A stretch of 64,000 bases of DNA from Diplosphaera chodatii (taxonomy: Eukaryota; Chlorophyta; Trebouxiophyceae; Prasiolales; Stichococcaceae): the NCBI GenBank assembly GCA_032358165.1, contig JAALGY010000057.1, positions 1,736,001-1,800,000 of the forward strand. The letters run 5' to 3'. Shown one piece after another: positions 1 through 10,800 of the stretch. A program made the translations under genes and the position numbers. A model generated the notes under the pieces. It had not been told where the DNA came from. It ran no database searches and saw only the letters and a list, made by a program, of their open reading frames with translations. Within the stretch, counting starts at the first letter, position 1. Every line of letters begins with the position of its first letter.

Positions 1-1122
1 CCGCGCAGGCTCCAGATCGTTGTACCGGGCGATTGTGCAGCAGTCAGAAAGTCCGCAACTAAAGGAAGGTGTGGCGCTGTGTAATGTGCTTTGAGGGCGT
101 CCCTGCAAGATGCCTTGCACCTCCGCCCACACTGCATCTGAGCTCTACGCCAAGCACTAGATCACGTAGGAGCTGATTGGGGTGCGTCCATAGTATACCT
201 GATGATCACCTGATGTTTGCAATGCAGCACTGGGGCTGCCGGATAAGTTTGCTGCGACCTACTCGTTGCTGGTCCTCCACGTGTGGATGCTGCTGGTGCG
301 GCTGCGGCGGGAGGGCGATGACGGCAGGGAGCTGGCACAGATTCTGTACGAGGGCTTCCAGGACGACGTGGAGATCCGCGTGCATGCAGAGGGCGTCAAG
401 GTGGCTTTACTGACACCTGCACCTGAGTGGTTGCGCAGTTGCGATGTCATCTCTGAGGGTTGTGCTGTCGGGTCATGAGCGACCGGGCTGGCAAGTGCGT
501 ATCCTCTGCAATTGTCAGGCCGCTGAGCCCCTGAACATCAAGCTGCATGAGTGCAGGTGCGGGTCAGCAAGTGGCTGAAGGATTTGGAGCGCATGTTCTA
601 CGGCAGCTGCGAGTCCTACGAGAAGGTACACAGCATGCACAGTGAGCTCATGGCCTGTTGCTTGACATCTTGTTGCAATGCACACGTCATGCTCTTGAAT
701 TGCAGCACTACAGCAGGTACAGCCATGTGCAGGCACTCAAGGGGCAGGAAGACATGGCTGACGTCCTGCTGCGGAATGTGTACGGCGACGACAAAGCCAG
801 GCGACAGAACGCTGTGGCACTGGCGCAGTATGTCCGCAGGCGCGTGCAACCAACAGGCGTCGGCTTCATGCTGCGGCTGGTCTGGTGCAGTGCATGCTGC
901 ACCAGTACATACCCTGGAACTCGCGAAGTCTTTTAATAGCTGTGCAATTAACATGCATATGTGTGTGTTCACAGGGAACTTGCCTGCCTTGACATCACGC
1001 AAGGCAGCGAGGTCATGCGCGGCAGCATTGAGTTCTCACAGCTGCACCAGGACCGTGCAACCTCGAAGCCGCCCAGGAGTGCAGCTGACACCATGCCAAC
1101 GGGCGCTCGACCTGCAGTTTGA
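1..1122 (+). CDS. CBP3: Ubiquinol-cytochrome c reductase assembly chaperone, CBP3/UQCC1 family (5' end missing)
   Basis: Five exons can be joined: 1-68, 228-400, 557-625, 706-839 and 975-1122 (TGA at 1120). All phases agree if the fourth intron uses a GC donor at 840. The protein reads through the core of the Ubiq_cyt_C_chap family: LGLPDKFAATYSLLVLHVWM, a run containing LYEGFQDDVEIRVHAEGVKV, then KWLKDLERMFYG, LLRNVYGDD and a last exon with ITQGSEVMRGSIEF. Family members bind newly made cytochrome b in the mitochondrial matrix and help assemble complex III, together with CBP6/UQCC2. The mitochondrial targeting region must lie left of the window. The C-terminal 25 residues after the family core are low-complexity. 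Identification rests on motif order and spacing and is strong; the GC donor is inferred from frame only. Confidence 0.85.
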
Positions 1123-1469
1123 TCTCGTCTGTGCTCTGTGAACCCATCCGCATTGGATTGCAGTACGGTATGGTGTCATTCCCTTTGTCACAAGCGCCAC
1201 TGCCACACTGCAAAGGGTGAACCACAGCACTCCTCATGCGACTCTCGACCCTAGGAACCACCTAAATTTCCTGCTCTTCAGACACACAGATCGTACGGAT
1301 TGCCACCACAGGAGTCATAGTCACCTGCATATCTTCCTTCATCTGCGCCATGCTTCATATGCAGCAAGGTGCCCGATACAGGCGGCTATGCTGTCGCTTT
1401 CTGTCAAAACAGACAATTGCAAAGCCGGGAAGTAGTGTTTTCACTTGTGCATGCAAACAGCGAGGGACG

Positions 1470-4400
1470 CCACTGGGCAAGAAAGGCGGGCGACTGTAGC
1501 TCTCCAGATCCAGCAGAATGGGGTGGCGCAGGGCTGATCACGACTGCCATGCGCTCAGTCATCCCACAGCCAGCGATGCGGCTGCAGCACCGGCCACTCC
1601 TCATGAGCAGGGTCGTCCTCGTCCACATCACAGGCAGCCCGCCGCGGCCACCGTCGCAGCCAGCGCCCTGGCAGGTCCCGCAGCTCATAGCTGCAGGCGC
1701 CATCCCGTCCATGCAGCAGCCGGTCGCCAGCCACGTCTCGATCCTGGAGACACAAATCAGATGGTCGGGCTTGAATTCGGTAATGTGCTTTGGCATCAAG
1801 CCTGACCTCTGCTTCCACTGAAGCCTGCTGGAGACAAACCCATGCACATATGCGGAGAAGCAAGTACTGCATATCAAATCGAGGAAGCCTTGCTCCTGCT
1901 CATGCTGCCAGCTCTCATCAAAGTTTTCAACACAAGCCTGACGACAGTACGACTGCGGTGAAGTCAAATAACGGCCTGGAACACAGCCTGCTCAGTGACA
2001 TAGACGCACCAGCACGGTGTCAGGTGCGTTCAGGACGCGCAGGCGAGGCAGGCGTACGGCCAGCCATGCCAGCCCCAACCCAGTGGCATCGTCCTCCCAG
2101 CGCAAGTGGTGCAGGTTGAGCACCTTCAACTGCGGCAGCGCTGCCAGCGCCTCCAGATGCTCCATGCCAAAGCCCTGTGCAGGAGGCATCAAGCACGTTG
2201 TGAGAGCTCAGGCCACCACTGTTTGCAGCAGCAGCAGCCCGCAGCTGCGCAGCTGCCACAACGCTGTACACACACAGCTGGATCGTCCCCACTCGAGCAT
2301 GCTGCTGATGCTGCGAAGAGGTGATGTGCACCAGTTATAAGCTGTGCGGCATGCAGAGGCATCAGCAACGTGATGCAGGAGAGTTGCAACTGGACACGGA
2401 CCCGGGGTCTCGGGCCGTCAACCCATTCTTCAGAAACTTGCAGCCATGACAGTCTGCTGCAGGTGAACATAGCCTACAGCAACACACAAACAGATGTCGG
2501 CAAATAAGCTGCGTGCCTCGTGAACGACGACCCTCAGCATCTGGGGTCGACACCGCAACAACAGTGGCTTGAAAGGACTGATTGCTTGGGTGCACACCTC
2601 CAGGATGCCGAGCAGAGGGGTACCCACAGCGACACATGTGTTGAGTTGGACAGTGAGACTTTCCAGCAGTGAGAGACACCGTAGACCTGCAACATCGTGG
2701 GTGCAAGCATCGTCTGCAGCCTTGAAACCACCTGCTTTGGGCAGCTGCAGGTCTGTGTCAAGGCTGCATGCGTGAGGCCTGCCGGGGCTGCTGGCTGGGG
2801 AGGGATGAACACACCGTGTGTGAGTGGAGCTGCACCGTCCTCGAATGCCGCCACGCTGACATGCAGATGGCGCACCTCCTGGAAAGACGGCAGAATCAGA
2901 TCCGCCTGCACACCAAGCATGCTCTGCAACATGGAGCAGATCATGGAGCACTTCGACCTGGTCTGTTGTAGGCAGGACATAAACACTTTGCAGTGCTTGT
3001 CAGTTTCTGAGGGTCGCACACCGCCGCCAGCACACCTTTGCACAAATAAATGCCAAGCACAGCTGGCTGCAGCATGCCAGCCTTTTATCAGCCATGGCCT
3101 GCAATGAGGCAAGGTTGTCATTTCAGCAGACTGGCACCTGCACCTCCAGCGTGACAGGCAGGTGACATGCTCGTGATCCAGCACGTGTCGGATATATCTT
3201 TGCCCGAGGTCAAAGCAAACGCAAATCAAACACGAGTCAAAGCCAGCCTCTGGCAGCTGCACACGCAATCGCACCGTATCATCCAGATCCTGATCGAACG
3301 AATTAAACCTGAGCTACCTCAGTCGTGGACAGCGCATCAAGATTGCAGGCAGAAGGCTGTCAGGTTCTGTGGGCTCGGGGCCCATGTGTGCGGGCGAGTA
3401 CGTCACTGACAGCTGCTCCAGCCGGGACCCAAGCGCCTCGAGCATGGTGTCAAATGCCCTGCAGAGCATGGTGGCGCGGGTCGGGTGGGCAAGGCAGGAT
3501 TAGGCGAGGCACTTGCACTGCATGTCACCAAACCAACACAACAGCACTACAGGCAGAGTGCACACAGTAGAAGTGGCCTTGCGCCGTAGTCAATGACCTG
3601 ATTTAACCAATTGTGGTCGACTCATGCAGGAGCTGTCAAGTTTGACACGAGTGCATGTGCTGCGACGCCATGCATGCTGGCGCGTGGCATGCTCACCTGA
3701 ATGTGGATGGGAAGGGTAGCAGCTCATCAACCAGAAGAGTGGTGAGGCCGGTACGACTGGCAATTGCTGCCAATGCATGCTCTGTCAGGACGCAGCTGTT
3801 TGTGACTTCCAATGCTTCAAGGCCTGCAATGACCACGTCAGCACAAGTGCAACAAATGGAACGTAGGGTCACAGGACTGAAGGCATTGCTGCGTCCAAAG
3901 TGCTCCACGCGTGGCAAAATCCTTCCTTGTTTTCTGAGCTTAGATACTGCTACCTGCCATGGTGGCAAGAGCGGCGTTCAGGCCTTGATGCGTGCAAGAG
4001 TCGAAGGACCCGACCAGTGCCAGATGCCGCAGCTGCCTGAGCTTTGACAACTGGCAGAGCCCTGCATGATGTGCATTGTCAGTGTGTCCAGTGTACCACA
4101 TACTCGTACTGTGGGATGTGCTGTAGGAGCCAGGATCGCAAGACGTATCTTCTTGTGTATCAGCGCAGTGCACTGCTCTGCAACACCCACCTGCATCAGT
4201 TGCCAACTTGCCGCAGCGGTACAACCCCAGAGCCCGGAGCTGTCGCAGCGCCTGAGACAGCGCTGCACTGCCCGCGTCGCTATCGTGACCCAGTGAGTCA
4301 AGGCGCAGGGAGGTCAGGTTTCTGCACGAGACTTGAAAGCTTCATTGTTTTGATGTGACTATCTTGATGTCCAATCTGGCAGCTTCAGTACGTAGTGAAG

Positions 4401-6198
4401 GCGACGGATTGTCGTACGAAAGGGTTTATCATGCACATCGGTCGACCCTGAAATGCGCCACGGACTTGCAGCACCTGAGTTTCGAAAGAGGCAGTGCTGT
4501 TGGCGAATCAGCAAGCGTCGGGAGCCACAGTGACCGCAGTGTCGTCAGTGTAAGTACCACACTCGCCAGTTGGCAGGCCTTTGCCGGGCTCCCACTGATT
4601 GTCAAGCGTAAGCGCGTCAGATTCGTAAGGTGTAGGAGAGCCTGCAAGCACGAAATGCTGTGCCTGCCGCTGACGGCTCATGGGGTGGGTCATACCATGC
4701 AAAGCCCGATCCAAATGCCTTGCAAAGCACATTTACCAGCCTTGCTGCCGACCTGGTAGTCATTCATCTCCTCCGCAAGCTTGAGCGACAGCGTGTGCAG
4801 GCCAGCAAGGTGTGGCTGCAGGAAGTCGAGGGTGCCCTGTAGCACCTGCATTCAAACAGCAAGGTATCCAGGTAATACTGCACGCACAGTGTTATAGCTG
4901 TGCACAATCACGGCGACCACCAGCATGGCACACCCCACAGTTGCGCAGCACTGAAGCGAAAGCGTCTTGCGGAGACTAGGCCGCTTGCAAGCAGCATCAC
5001 CGTGAGGCGCTTATGTACATGCCGCACAATATAGGACGTACTCATGCAGCTGAGTACAGTTTAACGGCCGGAGCGTTCTTACTGGGCAGGACAGAGAGCG
5101 CAGGGTGCAGATGCCATGGAGCACGCTAGCCATTGACTCCACATCCCGCTCTGACGTCAGCGTTTGCTCGGCGACAAGCAGTGACGTCAGGCTGCTGGGC
5201 GCCTGTCAAGCAAACACGTCTCACATCGGGCTGTGCACTGCATATGGTAAGGCTGTCTCGCTAGCGTGCAACTCAATGTCCAGTGCACTTGGGTGCATCT
5301 GCGATTGCACTGCAGACATCGCTGTGAACAGCCTAGACCTTTGCCAGGTATGACTTTAGGTCGCAGCATGGCAGGTCGGCGGTGCTGAGGTGACGAAGTG
5401 GATAGCTGTGGCGCAGCGCCAGCTCGAGGAAGCCGGGGTGAGGCGGCTCTGCACTGGTCAGAGCAGCCCTGCCTGCAGCGCAAAACCTGCACCGCGCAAA
5501 CCCACAGCCGCCTTCAGTCGTGGCATCTACACTGCTGGACGAGCAGAGCAGGTCGACTACAGCAGCAAACCAGCAGTACCAAGCCGTTGACAAGCGGGTG
5601 CACGCGCATCCGTCAGCGCCCGCGCACCTTGTGTCCACCAGGCGGTATCTTGCACGGTCATCTGGGTCATGGAGTACACTGTAGATGCGCTCCAAAAGCT
5701 CTGGAGGCAGTGCTAATATGGATGTCTGCTTCCCTGCGCCATGCCTGGCACCGGCAGCCATTCTTGCTCCACTGTTGGACTGAGCAAATCAGCTGCTGCG
5801 TGCCATCAAGTGAACGGCTGTGACGATATATAGATGCGAGTCGCCCAAGAAGACACCATGATGAGTTGTGTCAGCGTGCAACAGCATCATCACTGGCTTC
5901 CGTCATCATGAGTGCAGACTACTGTTGGCAGCCCACGGTGAGATGAAGTGCAGCCAATGACGACACCCAGGCAGATGCATGTCCACTGCTCATAAGGTTG
6001 ACGAACTGCATCTCACCATGCACTACTGCGTTTCGAAGTCGTCGTTGCTTCTTAATATTATACACGTGTGCAGCACTTGCTAGGAGCAGGTGTGTTCTGT
6101 GCTAGCTGGCTGCCAAATCTGTTGCACACCGTGCAGTATGCAGACAAATCAAATCCCTCGGGCCAAATGTGCATGGGCAATGCTATGTATGGAGGCTG
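1470..6198. repeat. Segmental duplication unit A (F-box/LRR gene plus upstream flank)
   Basis: The whole unit, including introns and about 430 bases upstream of the start codon, is similar to 7850-12665. Exons are better conserved than introns. The upstream flank alignment is clear around the shared run GCTGGCTGCCA (near 6108 here and 12575 in unit B), through the pair ATGTATGGAGG / ATGTACGGAGG, and then stops. The gene ends are offset by 6385 bases but the starts by 6496, so introns have drifted in length. Confidence 0.75.
1555..5761 (-). CDS. F-box/leucine-rich-repeat protein, tandem copy A
   Basis: The start is the ATG at 5761. The first exon (5628-5761) encodes an F-box: TSILALPPELLERIYSVL followed by DPDDRARYRLVDTR. 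Exon 2 (5339-5486) and exon 3 (5083-5202) join in phase. About ten further exons down to 1555 carry short leucine-rich repeats, for example HLTNLTRLRLTISG near 4.6 kb, LRQLRALGLYRCGKLATDAG near 4.2 kb, LRQLRHLALVGSF near 4.0 kb and LPQLKVLNLHHLRW near 2.1 kb. The last exon ends in LQPHRWLWDD-stop. F-box/LRR proteins are substrate receptors of SCF ubiquitin ligases; the substrate is unknown. A paralogue with identical sizes for exons 1 and 2 (134 and 148 bases) lies directly upstream (7940-12257). Middle exon limits are approximate. Confidence is high for the family, moderate for the exact structure. Confidence 0.75.
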
Positions 6199-6964
6199 GT
6201 CACGGGAATTTCCTAATGAGTGGTTTGGTATTCGGAACCACCACAGTGTGCCACGTCAGCAAAGGCCTCCCCCAACATCGACCCCCCAGAGTAGTAACCA
6301 TGAACGAGGGGGTGTGGCCCCGGTCACGGTGGTAGTAATGAACAGCAGCAGTCCTCCGACCAGACTGTGCAGGCCTACAGATGCCAAGTCCCAGATGCAT
6401 ACAAGCAGCGAAAGCTTCGACGCAAGCATTGTGGAAACAGAGGACCATAGAAGGGTGGCCGGTCTCAGCATCTGCGGGATTGCGAGCTCAATGTGTGGAG
6501 CAACGATGTAACGATTGACAGTGGGCAACGGTCGGCATGCCAGGTGTGCTCACGTAGTTGTGGGCAACTGCACACAATGCTGCAGAGAACCGTGCACGGC
6601 TGTCTGCAGGAGATGAAAGTGGAGGCGCATGCATGCCTGCTACATGCTTACATTGCTGCAAGATATCTATCTGCAAACCAAACCCAGCCGTACCGCAAGC
6701 AACCAGATCCGACGCTGTTGTTTCGCAGATGGTACGGGTTGCACGTGGAATCCAATGACAGTTCTGCACTTCCTGACCTAGCGCTGGGGCGCATCCAGCC
6801 ATCCGTGGAATGCATGGAAGGCATCCGCTGAAACCTATGCTGCTGAGTTTGAATGCAGAGCTTGTCACAGTACATCTTGCCTAGTACAGTCATTTGTGCG
6901 CAGGTGAGAGCCCAGGCGGCGTGGCCTGCACCCAGCTGCGGGCTGGCATGGGCGTGCGCCGGCA

Positions 6965-7016
6965 ATCCAGTGGAGAGCCGTGGCGTACACATCCAGTGGA
7001 GAGCCGTGGCGTACAC
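6965..7016. repeat. 26-bp perfect tandem repeat, two copies
   Basis: Two adjacent identical 26-base units (6965-6990 and 6991-7016), followed by the first four bases of a third. It lies inside the extra segment upstream of F-box gene A. Confidence 0.9.
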
Positions 7017-7042
7017 ATCCTAGCGGCGCCGGCCTCAGTTAG

Positions 7043-7318
7043 CACGCTGGCGTCACGGCCCTCGCCGCCCGCACGGCTGTGCGCCTTGACCTGGCTTACC
7101 ACGTCACCGATGCGAAGGTCCCCATCGGCAGCGTCATCTCATCACTGTTTGAGCGCTCAGCTGGAAACCTTGTGGACATCATCCAGTATAGCCAGTACCT
7201 GCTTTCCACCATGCCTAGCCTCCTCCTGGCGCTCGACTTTGGTGCTGTCGAGACAACCTGCTCTGTCACTGGCGCCCTTCGCCAGCCTTGCCACGTTACT
7301 TACATACAGACCTAATAA
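7043..7318 (+). other. Exon-like open stretch, unidentified
   Basis: After an acceptor-like AG at 7042 the plus strand is open to a stop at 7316. It encodes protein-like sequence with normal hydrophobic spacing (AVRLDLAYHVTDAKVPIG, SVISSLFERSAGNLVDII). No start codon or flanking exon can be joined with confidence. It may be a fragment of a gene carried within the insertion-like segment. Function unknown. Confidence 0.25.
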
Positions 7319-7508
7319 TGTCCTCTGCACCACGCTGCTTTCTAGCTGGTGTACTGTGCTCTGCATGATGCTACGTTGTAACTCCTGTGGCGTCAACACC
7401 GCACCCCTTCCCCATTTCCTTTTCCTCCCTCCAAACTGACGGACCATCTCTTGTTTCCCCACCTGCCTGACAAATTCCCGTCATCGCTAGTTTTGATGCA
7501 CCTTGAAA

Positions 7509-7610
7509 AGCCCGCGCACGGGTGCAAGACTCGTCAAGGGTTGCAAAGATGGATGGAGCCTTTCAACCAGCACTCCAGCAGGCCGCCAATTACAAAGGGT
7601 AACGGTGACC
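7509..7610. repeat. Block X, similar to 12693-12800
   Basis: Shares GCCCGCGCAC, TCAAGGGTTGCAAAG, GGCCGCCA and AAGGGTAACGG in the same order with 12693-12800. This block marks the boundary of the tandem units: one copy precedes the 3' end of F-box gene B and the other follows its upstream flank. Between 7611 and 7850 nothing else recognisable was seen. Confidence 0.6.
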
Positions 7611-7849
7611 AACCAGACGAAATCACAGCAGACTTGCAGTGCATCCGGACGACCTTCCTGTCTGGCCAGGACATATAGCTTTATCTGGCAACGTGTATGT
7701 GAAGCTCCACTTTGCACTGCCACCTTCCCCATGGCGAGGTGCTCAGCTCATGCGGCTGTGGTGACGATGGCAGCTGTGCAAGTCAGACATTTGCAAGAAG
7801 CCCAGGAGGCAACAGCTTTTCTGCCGGGACAGTGAAAGGCATGTATCCA

Positions 7850-10800
7850 CTCAGCAGCAAAGCCGGCAACTGTAGCTCTTCAGGTCTAGCAGCGAGGAGT
7901 GGCGGGGGTGGTACAGGGCTGACCACGATTGCCATGCGCTTAGTCATCCCACAGCCAACGGTGTGGCTGCAGCACAGGCCACAGCTCATGAGCAGGGTCG
8001 TCTGCAGCGCCACCCAGAGTAGCCCGCCGCGGCCACTGCCGCAGCCACCGCCCTGGCAGGCCCTGCAGCTCGTAGCTGCAGCCGCCATCCCCTCCAACCA
8101 GCAGCAGGTTGTCAACCACCTCCCGACTCTGCATGCACTGTTTGATAGTTGGGCTTGGCTTGCTTGGATTCAACAATATTGTACGAAGCCTTATCCCTGC
8201 TACCATTCGAGGTTGCTGGGAACGAGGATCTGCAAGTCTGCAGCGAAGCACGAAATGGTGCAATAGATGGAGGAAAATGCAACACCTGCCGACGCTGGCA
8301 GCTATCACCGGAGGTTGCCACACAACCTTGACAGAGGTCTGGAACACAGTTTGCTCAGCGGCATGGACGCACCAGTACGGTGTCGGGTGCATTCAGAACG
8401 CGCAGGCGAGGCAGGCGAGCGGCCAGCCACGCCAGCCCCAACCCGATGGCGTCGTCTGTCCAGCGCAGGTGGCGCAGGTTGAGCACCGTCAACTGCGGCA
8501 GCGTTGCCAGTGCCTCCAGGTGCGCCACGCCAAAGCCCTGTGCAGGAGGAGTGTGAGTTTTGTGAGCGCAGGTTGCAGGCATGTGGTGCAGCAGGCCCAG
8601 TCTGCACCCACGCAGGTGCTACAATGCTCCAACAAAGCCTGGTCATACATAACCAAGCATGCTGCTGAAATGCGGGTCAACACCTTGCATCATTTATGTT
8701 CATGCAGAATGTGTGAGCAGTTGGTACCGTAAGAAGAACCGGCAAAATGCATACCCGGCGTCTGGCATTAGCATACTGGCAGCATTGCCATTCATCAGCA
8801 ACCTGCAGCCATATCAGTCCGCTGCAGGCGGACAGTGCCTACAGCCCAGGAAAGCACAGAAATCAACAGCTGAGCTCCATGCCTCGTCGATGGAACACCC
8901 CTAAGCAGAATGGGGTCAACAAGTTGAGCAACAAGAGCGGCCTGAGCAACATCGCCACGACAACGCTCCAGCACGTACCTCAAAGACATGGTGCAGCATG
9001 CTGCCCACGGTCACAGAGGAACAGATTTCGACATGAAGACGCTCCAGGAGCGTAAGGCACTGTAGACCTGCAATCTCGTGGGTGCAGGTGCATGGCCAAT
9101 CCCGAAGCACATACAATGGGCAACTTCAGGCCTGTGATGAGGCGGCGTGCAATAGGCCTGTGTCTGTTGCGGGCAAACACACCTTGTGGACCCAGGTTGT
9201 CCTTGTCTGACACATATACACTCAGGCGACGCAGCTCCTGAACATGCGGCAGCACCAAATCTGCCTGCGCGCCAGGCATGCGCTCAAGCATGGAGCAGAT
9301 CATGGAGCACCTGAGCTGGTCACAAGCCACGGAAGACATAACCAACATTGCGCTAGTCTTCCTCCTCTGTGTTCCAGATGTTGCCGCCAGCACACCTTGG
9401 CATAACAATGCAGGGACAGTTGGCTGCAGCGTGTCAGTTGTGCATCAGTCATCACCTGCAACATGGCAAGCTCGTCAGCCTGTACCGGCACCTGCAGCCA
9501 GACCTGCCCTCACCCTGGCAGGCGAGTCACATGCTTTGCAGATCAGCACGCATCGAGTGTGTTGACGCATCATCATTCACGTCAAGCCCTGGCAGCTACT
9601 GGTGAGACCATACCATTCCATCCAGGTGATGAAGGCTGAGCTGACACAGCGGCGAACAGTGCATCAAGACTACGGGCAGGAGGCCGTCAGGTTCTGGGGG
9701 CTCGGGCCCCACATGCGCCCACGAGTAAGACATCGACAGCCGCTCCAGCCGGGAACCCAGTGCCTCGAGCATGGTGTTCACAGCCCTGTACAGCACAGTA
9801 GCGCAGCTCATATGGCCGAGGCATTGCCTGACAAGGGACTTGCCTCTGCCGAAATCATCAGCACAAAGAGGCAGAGTCTGCTTTAGCTTTTGCACCTTAG
9901 TTGATGGCCTCATCGACCAACAGTATGCTGCTGTCGATCTGACCTCAGTGCATTCGCTGTGGTGCTGTGCGTCCGGGAGTGCTTACCTAGTTGTTGACAG
10001 ACCGACCGGCAGTTGCTCAACAAACAAAGCGGTGAGGCTGGTGCGCCGGGCAATGGTTGCCAAGGCATGCTCTGTCTGGAAGGAGTTGAGAAAAATTTCT
10101 AATGCTTCAAGGCCTGCATGGGACAATCCGAGATACAACCTGGTAGGATGTAGGGTCACATAACTGGCGGCAGTGCTGCGTTTGAGCGCTCCAACGGCAG
10201 ATTTATTCGTTGTTCACTTGAGAACGACGTTGCTACCTGTCATAGTGGCAAGAGCGGCATCCAGGCCTTGATGTGTGGACGACCCGCAAGACAATGGCAG
10301 TCGCAGGTGCCGCAGCTGCATGAGCTTTGATAACTGGCGAAGCCCTGCATAAGGAACATTTACCGTGTGCCCACAGCATCACATCCTCGTAGGGCGGGAT
10401 GTGCAGTTGAAGAGCCAGGATCACGAAGCACACTCATACATGCATGAAACTGTTGTGATGCTCCGCAGTACCAACCTGCATCACTTGCCAACTGTCCGCA
10501 GCAGATCAGGTCCAGAGCCCGGAGCTGTGGTAGCGCGTGAGCCAATGCTGCACTGCCCACATCGCCTTCGTGCCCCAGCGACCCAAGGCGCAGGGCAGTC
10601 AAGTTACTGCACGAGTCGCAAAAATACTACTAATTGCAGCTGTACTTTCTGATAGAAATCGTTGTAGCACATCTGGCAGCCTCAGTAGTCAAGGCAGCAG
10701 GGTGATCATGCAGAAGGTCTGACGCTCAAAAGGTTATGCCATGAATGTTACAGCACCCTAGTGCAAAGAATGTCTGTCAGTTCAAGAGGGCTCTAGGACT

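Larger units (their letters stand above)
6199..7484. mobile_element. 1.3-kb insertion-like segment with 10-bp inverted termini
   Basis: Unit B runs in about 30 bases from the upstream flank (ending near 12660) into a conserved block at 12693-12800. In unit A the same flank ends near 6198 and the matching block starts only at 7509, so about 1.3 kb is extra. At its two ends stand ACGGGAATTT (6202-6211) and its exact reverse complement AAATTCCCGT (7472-7481). No clear target-site duplication is visible and no transposase motif was found. Inside are a 26-base tandem repeat (6965-7016) and an exon-like open stretch (about 7043-7318). It could be a non-autonomous DNA transposon, a captured gene fragment, or sequence deleted from unit B. 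Confidence 0.4.

Noticed and set aside
1013..1261. Minus-strand open frame over the end of the CBP3 gene
   Set aside because: It is antisense to a conserved exon and has no domain signal.
6894..7439. 181-residue open frame in the insertion-like segment
   Set aside because: Serine/leucine-rich composition without domain signals, and it overlaps a better-looking open stretch in another frame.
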